A stretch of 38,695 nucleotides of DNA from Planctomycetota bacterium (GTDB lineage: Bacteria; Planctomycetota; Planctomycetia; Pirellulales; Pirellulaceae). The stretch covers positions 1-38,695 of the forward strand of contig JAQCHP010000033.1 of NCBI GenBank assembly GCA_027619595.1. Reading direction: 5' to 3'. Positions 32,741 to 38,695 of this stretch are shown here, piece by piece. Position 1 is the first letter of the stretch, and each line of letters starts with the position of its first letter. The notes beneath the pieces were generated by a model. That model ran no database searches. It was not told the origin of the DNA and saw only the letters and a program-made list of their open reading frames with translations. The position numbers and the translations under genes are program-made.

Positions 32741-34258
32741 CTACGGGATGGGCGGCTTCGGAACAGGATGGAGCGCCAAGATTCTCGCCAATCTTTCGAC
32801 TTCCTGCGGCCTCTCGTCGGCATGATTACGGATTTCAAGCGGGTCCTCGTCGTAGTCGTACAGTTCGTACACCGGTTCAGAAATTGCTTCCGCGGCTCGT
32901 GGCTCCGTGTCTCGCCATTCGACCAGCCGGTATCGGGACGTGCGGATGGCTCGCCCCATGAGTCCCCGCTCACGTGGGAAACAGTGATACGCATAGGACG
33001 AATCAACATCCCCATGATTTTGAAGCGTAGCCATGAGGCTCTCGCCATCGATTGGCTGCGGTACAACTGGGGCTTCGAGACCGGCCAATTCGCACAACGT
33101 CGGAAAAACATCAACCGTCTCCACCACAACGTTGGAACTTGAACCAGATGACGTCACCCCTGGCGCAACGATCACCAGTGGAATTCGATTCGCCTGTTCG
33201 TAGTTCGTGTGTTTCGTCCAGAGACCGTGATCTCCGAGGTGAAATCCGTGATCACCCCACAGAATAATGATGGTATTTTCTAAAAGCCTTAGTCGCTCCA
33301 ATTCATCCAATACTCTTCCAACCTGTGCATCCATATAACTGAGCGCTGCGTAATATCCATGCACCAATGTTCTTTCCAGTTCTTCCGACAGTGGACCTTC
33401 GGTGGGCACGGGCTCGTACTGACCTAGCTCACCCAACGACTTGCCGGCGCAATTTGGCGCACCTTCCGGTAGGACCCGTACCGCCGCCAGAGGGAATTTT
33501 GCACGGTCGTATTGATCCCAGCACCATTGCGGCGCACAAAACGGCAAGTGGGGTTTCGTAAACCCGACGGCTAAGAAAAAGGGTTGAATCCCATGCTTCA
33601 AGTCATCAGTTGTCTTGAATCGTTGCAGCCGCCGGATCGCTTCCGTCGCAATCCGTCCGTCAGCGTATGCTTCGTTCGGGACATTCGCACGTTCGAAAGC
33701 CGGGCCGCGGGGAAGCCCCTCCGACGGCAAGTTGGCAAAGCGTGCTTCTTCGCGCGTCATTCTTCCACGAGTACTCTCCGGCAAGGCGTAGTCGATCACT
33801 TTGTCGGGATGAAACGGTTCGCTCCACGAAGCCGCGTCATTCACGTTTCCGTGTCCAACGTGAAATACCTTACCAATTCCCGCCGTATGATATCCATGCA
33901 ATTTAAAATACTGTGGCATTGTGATGGCATCAGGAACCGCTTTGCGAAAATTTGTCCCCAAAGAATAAACGCCAATCGATGTTGAACGTGAACCAAGGAG
34001 TAGGTTATTGCGGGACGGGGCACATACGGCTTGATTGCAATAAGCGCGATCGAATCGCATGCCACGTGACGCCAACCGATCCAAATGGGGTGAATGCACC
34101 CACGCATCACCGTAGGCATGAAACGACGGCTTTAGATCGTCGACGAGCAGCAGCAATACGTTGGGGCGCGCTGCTTGGGTCGTGCCACTAGCACAACAGC
34201 CACACACAAATAAGAACGTAAACAGACGAGAAAAAACGACTTGCTGTGGAGCGGCCAT
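32741..34258 (-). CDS. Sulfatase, iduronate-2-sulfatase-like
   Basis: 505 residues with a signal peptide (FTFLFVCGCCASGTTQA). The alkaline-phosphatase-like fold starts LLLLVDDLKPSFHAYGD. C79 in CAPSRNNLLLGSR (C-x-P-S-R) is the residue converted to formylglycine by the cognate maturase, making it a type-I sulfatase. Metal ligands and later motifs are visible: GKVFHVGH, TKPHLPF, WGDHGFHLGDHG. The CAPSR sequence plus PQYFKLHGYHTAGIGKVFH and YHCFPRE strongly resemble the iduronate-2-sulfatase (S1_7) group. The expected substrate is sulfated uronic-acid-containing polysaccharide. Its ATG is 3 bp after the stop of the next sulfatase gene. Confidence 0.93.
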   Translation of the reverse strand: MAAPQQVVFSRLFTFLFVCGCCASGTTQAARPNVLLLLVDDLKPSFHAYGDAWVHSPHLDRLASRGMRFDRAYCNQAVCAPSRNNLLLGSRSTSIGVYSLGTNFRKAVPDAITMPQYFKLHGYHTAGIGKVFHVGHGNVNDAASWSEPFHPDKVIDYALPESTRGRMTREEARFANLPSEGLPRGPAFERANVPNEAYADGRIATEAIRRLQRFKTTDDLKHGIQPFFLAVGFTKPHLPFCAPQWCWDQYDRAKFPLAAVRVLPEGAPNCAGKSLGELGQYEPVPTEGPLSEELERTLVHGYYAALSYMDAQVGRVLDELERLRLLENTIIILWGDHGFHLGDHGLWTKHTNYEQANRIPLVIVAPGVTSSGSSSNVVVETVDVFPTLCELAGLEAPVVPQPIDGESLMATLQNHGDVDSSYAYHCFPRERGLMGRAIRTSRYRLVEWRDTEPRAAEAISEPVYELYDYDEDPLEIRNHADERPQEVERLARILALHPVPKPPIP

Positions 34259-34261
34259 GGA

Positions 34262-35866
34262 TTACGGGGATTCTCGAGGTGGAGGCTGGAGTTCGCCGTC
34301 TACAACAACACGGGTACGCCGCGACCACTCGTCGTAGTCGGTCGACATTTTCGCCACAATGGCCGGATGCTCCTGCGCTAGATCGTGCAATTCGGTGCGG
34401 TCAGCCGACATGTCGTAGAGTTCCCAAGGCCTATCCTGCAAGGCGACTAATTTCCAGGTACCATCTCGCACCGCACGATGGTTGTCGTGATTAAAAAACA
34501 GGGGGCTCAGACGAGCGACGGAGCCACCCGTAAACGTCGGCGTCAAGCTCGTCCCTTCCATCGGTTCAAGGGCATGACCTTGGTATTCCTGCGGGTAGCT
34601 CGCCCGAGCGACATCCACCACGGTCGACATGATATCGATCACGTGGGCAGGTTGATGTACCAGCGTTCCCGATGCGGCAGCAGCGATACCTTCTTTCCAA
34701 TGAGCGATCAATGGAGTTGCGATCCCCCCTTCGTGCACGCGGCGCTTCCATTTCCGAAAGGGGGTATTGTTGAGCGTCGCCCAATTCTGCCCTAAGAACA
34801 CGTTGGATGCGGGGCCGCCCGGTTGCTCCCCTTCGTAGCGACCCAGCGGACCACTTTCCGCGTTGCCACCGTTATCGCTCAGAAATAGGACCAATGTATT
34901 GTCAAATACGTCCCGCTCCTTCAATCCGGCTACAAGTTCTCCGACGCTCTCATCCATGGTCTCGATCATGGCCGCATAGATCGCCATCATGTGGTCGAAT
35001 CGTTGTTGCAATTCCGGTGATAAAGAATCCCATGCGGGAGAGCTTTCTTCACGTTCACTGAGTCCCCATTGGGGATCGATGAGTCGTAACGCGATTTGTC
35101 GCCGATAACGTTCGATCCGCAACTGATCCCACCCAATTTGATATTTCCCTCGATGTTTGGCGATGGCGGACTCGGGCGCCATGAGCGGAAAGTGGGGAGC
35201 GCAGTGCGATAGATACAAGAAAAAGGGTTTTTGTTGCTGTACGGCCTCGTCGACGAATTTCAGCCCCCACTCGGTCCACAAATCGGGACCGTACCAAGTT
35301 CCAAACAGGCGATCATCGATGCTTCTGGGTTCACCGTTCAGATACAAGTGGGCATCGGCATTCTTTCGAAGCGTCTGATTGTAGAAGTGCACGCCACCTG
35401 CAACCAGATTGAGGCTTCGCTGAAAGCCGCGTTGCCAAGGGGCCGATCCATTCCGTTGGCCAACGTGCCACTTTCCCGTCATCGCTGTGAAATATCCAGC
35501 CGATTGCAATACCTCGGCGATCGTCACGCAGGAGCTGGCCAGTCGGCCCTGAAAGCCAGGGTGGCCCGGACGAATTGTTCCGTCCAAGTGGCCCATCCCC
35601 ACCTGATGTGGATACTGTCCCGTCAACAGGGATGCACGCGTCGGGGAACAACGACCAGTGTTGTAACATTGCGTGAAACGTATGCCGCTCGCCGCCAAGG
35701 CATCCAAATGGGGCGTCGGGATTTCGCCACCGTAGCAGCCGATATCCGACCAACCCATGTCGTCGACCAGGATGATGACGAAATTGGGTGGCGCGGATGA
35801 TGCAGCCTCAGGAATAAAAATTGCAATGGAGCACACCCACATCACGATGGTGGCGAACTTCCTCAT
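34262..35866 (-). CDS. Sulfatase, arylsulfatase A-like
   Basis: 534 residues with a signal peptide (FATIVMWVCSIAIFIPEAASS). FGly precursor: CSPTRASLLTG with C73 (C-x-P-T-R). Other landmarks are IILVDDMGWSDIGCYGGEIP, GKWHVG and SDNGGNAESGPLGRYEG, with HDNHRAVRDGTWKLV near the end. ATG at 35866 is chosen because aaggggc lies just upstream and it gives a normal leader; the frame is open to 35998. It is the upstream gene of the sulfatase pair (3-bp gap to the second). The export and maturation route implies periplasmic or extracellular action on a sulfated glycan. Confidence 0.93.
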   Translation of the reverse strand: MRKFATIVMWVCSIAIFIPEAASSAPPNFVIILVDDMGWSDIGCYGGEIPTPHLDALAASGIRFTQCYNTGRCSPTRASLLTGQYPHQVGMGHLDGTIRPGHPGFQGRLASSCVTIAEVLQSAGYFTAMTGKWHVGQRNGSAPWQRGFQRSLNLVAGGVHFYNQTLRKNADAHLYLNGEPRSIDDRLFGTWYGPDLWTEWGLKFVDEAVQQQKPFFLYLSHCAPHFPLMAPESAIAKHRGKYQIGWDQLRIERYRRQIALRLIDPQWGLSEREESSPAWDSLSPELQQRFDHMMAIYAAMIETMDESVGELVAGLKERDVFDNTLVLFLSDNGGNAESGPLGRYEGEQPGGPASNVFLGQNWATLNNTPFRKWKRRVHEGGIATPLIAHWKEGIAAAASGTLVHQPAHVIDIMSTVVDVARASYPQEYQGHALEPMEGTSLTPTFTGGSVARLSPLFFNHDNHRAVRDGTWKLVALQDRPWELYDMSADRTELHDLAQEHPAIVAKMSTDYDEWSRRTRVVVDGELQPPPRESP

Positions 35867-35880
35867 GCAAATGCCCCTTG

Positions 35881-36801
35881 CTAACGGTCTCGCCATCGCT
35901 GCCAAGATGCTCCCGCTATCGCAACACGAAATTGCACAAGTCGCGTGTTTTCGGCTTCCGTAACGTACACCGTTCGTCCGTCCGGCCCACCAAAACATAA
36001 ATTCGTCGGCTGATGGCCGAGAACGTCGATCTCGCGTAACTCGGTTCCGAATGGGGTCATGATCACCACTGTCCCCTTACCGTGTCGAGTGATGTACAGG
36101 TTACCTTGCGTATCACACCGCATGCCGTCAAATCCATGGTCGGGAAACTGCTTGATGAGTTCCTTATCACCGAGTGTACCATCGTCACGAATCGGGAATT
36201 TCCACACGTTCCGCTGCACCGATTCATTCACGTAGAGCCATTTGCCGTCTGGGCTCACCTCGATACCATTGCTAGTGCCAAGGTCTCCTGCAACTTGTTT
36301 CGCGACACCGGCCGTGGATACCATCCAGACCCGACCGTGCCCTTCTCCCCAGTTGGGATCACTGGCGTACATAGTGCCATTACCGGCAATCGCCAGATCA
36401 TTGGGCTGGTCGGTCGTGGGGACTTTGCAAAAAACGTCGATTTGTTTCGTTTTCGGATCGACGCGCAAAACGTTGTGCTCTGCATAGTCGGCCACGTAAA
36501 AATATCCCTGCTGGTCAAATACGATTCCATTTCCGGTACTCTTTCCTGGCAAGGTTACGAAGACCTCTCCTTGCCCATCGGGAGTAACTCTACCAATGGT
36601 CTGTTGCTCCTTGAAATTTACGGCGAAGACGTTGCCGTCACGATCACAACTGGGGCCCTCCACACCGCTGGTAAATTCACCAACCGGCGTCAGGGGTGTT
36701 GCTACGTACAACTCCTCCGCCCAAACCGCACGCACCATGCCATGGCCGCCCTGACAGACCGCCAATACAACCCAAACTCCGAAGATTCTCGACCGACTCA
36801 T
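35881..36801 (-). CDS. SMP-30/gluconolactonase-like beta-propeller
   Basis: 306 residues with a signal peptide (GVWVVLAVCQGGHGMVRAVWA). The propeller repeats read GVEGPSCDRDGNVFAVN, GNGIVFDQQGYFYVADY, QPNDLAIAGNGTMYASDPN, SNGIEVSPDGKWLYVNES and FDGMRCDTQGNLYITRHGK. The E-G-P, N-D and N-G-I-x-x-S-P-D-G motifs hold the metal-binding residues of SMP-30-type lactonases. Start at 36801 has ggag 8 bp upstream; a GTG at 36810 also exists. It is 14 bp upstream of the arylsulfatase A-like gene, so one operon. It probably hydrolyses an aldonolactone or related sugar acid. Confidence 0.9.
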   Translation of the reverse strand: MSRSRIFGVWVVLAVCQGGHGMVRAVWAEELYVATPLTPVGEFTSGVEGPSCDRDGNVFAVNFKEQQTIGRVTPDGQGEVFVTLPGKSTGNGIVFDQQGYFYVADYAEHNVLRVDPKTKQIDVFCKVPTTDQPNDLAIAGNGTMYASDPNWGEGHGRVWMVSTAGVAKQVAGDLGTSNGIEVSPDGKWLYVNESVQRNVWKFPIRDDGTLGDKELIKQFPDHGFDGMRCDTQGNLYITRHGKGTVVIMTPFGTELREIDVLGHQPTNLCFGGPDGRTVYVTEAENTRLVQFRVAIAGASWQRWRDR

Positions 36802-36849
36802 GCAACTCACTCCAAAACAGGATTCGGGTCTTCCAAGCCATTGCCAAGC

Positions 36850-38695
36850 CTACTTCAATGACTCCAAAAACGCCAGTAGGTCGGCCGCCTGTTGCATTGT
36901 CAAGTCACGCAGCAGCAGGTCCGGCATCAATGACTTGGCTTGCGGTACCAGGGACTCAACGTCGGCTGTCGCCGTGCGAATCTCCTCATTCTGGGCGTTT
37001 CGCAGAACAATCTCGTTGTCGTCGCGGCTCGTCACCAACCCAGAAACAACACGTCCATCGGCAGTCTCCAGCAAGTGGAGGACGTATTTTGTATCAATAA
37101 ATTTGGATGGCTCCAGCAGATGCGTTAGCAATTCGGTACGAGTGTATTTGCTGCCAATCTTGTTCAGTTCCGGACCTAACGTTGACCCCTCGTCCGATAC
37201 ACGGTGGCAGCTCTTGCAAGTCGCCCCACCGTCGCGAAAGAATATTGCGCGTCCTCGCTCGGCGTCCGCTGGGCGTGCCAGTAATTCAGCGGAATTGAGC
37301 AGGCTCCCCAATCGTTGGATGCGTTGTTCGGGCGGCAGGAATTGCTCGAATACATCCCGCACTTCCAGCGATGCATGCTGGGCACCGATGGCGATGGCCT
37401 GTGCAGCCGTGTCGATGGGCAATGTTTTTCGCGAGATCCAATCGGCCAATGCAAGTGCACCCCGAGTTGACGAGAGCAGTTGCCCAATCGCCTCCGTCCG
37501 CCGGCCCTCGTCTCGACGAGAAATTGCTTCTTTGGCGGCCGCGAATGAATTCGCGTCGTGTTCACTGGCGACAATCGCCGCGCTGGGCGGAAGACTGAGG
37601 ATCCAATCATGAATCATCCGCACCGCATTTTGGTCCACTTCATCCGAACCGAGCCTAGGCATACGTCCGTTGCCCGTTTTATTGATGCGATAGTAGAGCA
37701 CGGAACCAAAGGGATCGGCTGCGGCGACCAGCTTGGCTCCCGAGATACCAAACGTCCCCTGCGTCGGCCGGACGTTGACAAGGTTGGTTTGGTCCAGCGG
37801 CAATTTGTAGGGTAAATAAACCATGGCGGTTCCACCCGCGTTTTCTAAATGACAATGTGCACAGTTGACATCGAGGTACGACCGCACCCTGCGATCTAAG
37901 TCTTGCGATTCGTCATACGGATCAACGAGTCGATCCGTTGCATGAGAATCAATAACCATCTCGGGATCGAGCCAACCTTCTCGTTGCAAGATGGTCATTT
38001 GATTCTCTGAGCGACCGTCATGGGTTTCCGGACGATTGAGTTGTGACGTCTGGATTGATAACGGTGAGGCCGATTGCGTACCGTGGCCTAATCCCTCGAG
38101 GCTTGCCCAAGCGTTGTGACACATTTGGCATTCGGCGCGGCTGACGATCCGATGGGTGCGCTCGGATGCGTTGGTCGCACTCGCTGCCGGCGTTAGAGAA
38201 AGCGGCATCGTAGCTCCCCCTGCCGGTACCAATACCGCATCGGTTTGTTGTTCGTTCCATTGATAGGAATAAGGGTGCCAGGCACCACCGTCTCGCAGTA
38301 ACAACTGAGTCTCCAAGCGGCGTAACGAGGTTACGCCCTCATGTGCGATTGGCATACTGATGGTCTTCACGAGTGCCGACCCTTCCGGCAGTATCCATCG
38401 TCCGTTGTCGCGAACCTGGATGGGTGCCGATCCCGGAACCGCCATCCATCGCTGGCTGACCGTGCCATCGGCCCAATGCTTAGCGTTGACTTGCAGTTCG
38501 CGTACTCCTGCGGCCGGCGAAAGGTCCACCGTAGATTGAAACAAACCAGTTTCGCTGAGCCGCTTCGGGAATTCGCTCTGCTGACCGAACGAACGATTCC
38601 TGACCAATTCAAAGATTTTGTTGTGGGGTCCATGGTCCAGCAGTAGAAGTTCGCCGTCCGGAGCTTCGGCAAAAGCGACGATTCCGATCGGTGTT
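36850..38695 (-). CDS. Multi-heme-motif secreted protein, C-terminal part (runs off the window edge)
   Basis: The frame is open to the window end, so the N-terminal part is missing. The first visible residues (PIGIVAFAEAPDGELLLLD) look like the end of a PQQ-dependent sugar-dehydrogenase-type propeller. Three heme c motifs are visible: CQMCH (codons at 38116-38130), CAHCH (37849-37863) and CKSCH (37204-37218). The last is within the planctomycete/verrucomicrobial heme-binding domain, followed by LGPELNKIGSKYTRTELL, ILRNAQNEEI and LTMQQAADLLAFLESL. The likely role is periplasmic oxidation of a sugar with electrons passed along c-type hemes. It is 48 bp upstream of the lactonase-like gene, which fits oxidation followed by lactone hydrolysis. 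Confidence 0.88.
   Translation of the reverse strand, partial: TPIGIVAFAEAPDGELLLLDHGPHNKIFELVRNRSFGQQSEFPKRLSETGLFQSTVDLSPAAGVRELQVNAKHWADGTVSQRWMAVPGSAPIQVRDNGRWILPEGSALVKTISMPIAHEGVTSLRRLETQLLLRDGGAWHPYSYQWNEQQTDAVLVPAGGATMPLSLTPAASATNASERTHRIVSRAECQMCHNAWASLEGLGHGTQSASPLSIQTSQLNRPETHDGRSENQMTILQREGWLDPEMVIDSHATDRLVDPYDESQDLDRRVRSYLDVNCAHCHLENAGGTAMVYLPYKLPLDQTNLVNVRPTQGTFGISGAKLVAAADPFGSVLYYRINKTGNGRMPRLGSDEVDQNAVRMIHDWILSLPPSAAIVASEHDANSFAAAKEAISRRDEGRRTEAIGQLLSSTRGALALADWISRKTLPIDTAAQAIAIGAQHASLEVRDVFEQFLPPEQRIQRLGSLLNSAELLARPADAERGRAIFFRDGGATCKSCHRVSDEGSTLGPELNKIGSKYTRTELLTHLLEPSKFIDTKYVLHLLETADGRVVSGLVTSRDDNEIVLRNAQNEEIRTATADVESLVPQAKSLMPDLLLRDLTMQQAADLLAFLESLK

Overview
The window reads as a chromosomal segment of a planctomycete, most likely of the Pirellulales type. 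The evidence is the mix of families seen together: a DUF1559 pseudopilin-like protein, DUF1080, formylglycine sulfatases, Tat-exported carbohydrate-locus proteins, BNR-repeat sialidase-like proteins, a multi-CxxCH protein of the planctomycete heme-binding type, and a DHPS-like/pabB/pabA/DUF447 set. This assignment is inference from gene content; no rRNA or marker gene is present.

Layout. (1) 1-1942: minus-strand surface-protein remnant region with a partial DUF1559 gene, a decayed copy of a small lipoprotein gene (482-929), a 32-bp tandem repeat, and an intact lipoprotein paralogue. (2) 2162-15929: plus-strand sugar-metabolism locus: SDR, lactonase-type beta-propeller, a TIM-barrel/sialidase fusion, an SDR/KR-like enzyme, a second sialidase-like protein, three tandem Tat-exported paralogues of unknown function, a DUF1080 protein and an aldo/keto reductase. 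(3) 15922-20097: small helical protein, a 6 x 13-bp repeat array, an Nramp-like transporter carrying EF-hand-like loops, a coiled-coil protein, and a DUF962 membrane protein. (4) 20094-26416: a divergent FabD-like acyltransferase, then a tight operon SDR / DHPS-like / pabB / pabA / DUF447, best read as pterin-pABA cofactor biosynthesis, probably tetrahydromethanopterin-like. (5) 26417-29744: relic of a trypsin-like protease, a secreted-protein gene broken by an exact 11-bp duplication, and a third secreted sialidase-like gene followed by a dispersed repeat. (6) 29796-38695: minus-strand catabolic genes: MFS transporter, aldo/keto reductase, iduronate-sulfatase-like and arylsulfatase-like enzymes, an SMP-30-like propeller, and the C-terminal part of a three-heme-motif protein running off the edge.

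How they fit together. Regions 2, 5 and 6 look like extracellular or periplasmic attack on sulfated or sialic-acid-like glycans (sulfatases, BNR propellers, DUF1080), followed by uptake (MFS) and redox processing (SDR, AKR, lactonase). Region 4 is biosynthetic.

The least expected signals are: repeated tandem duplications of 11, 13, 14, 19, 32 and 211 bp, two or three of which break genes; a hairpin-rich dispersed repeat sitting directly after two different sialidase-like genes; an Nramp homologue with calcium-type loops and without the usual metal motifs; three tandem copies of an uncharacterised Tat-exported family; and gene relics hidden in apparently empty spacers.
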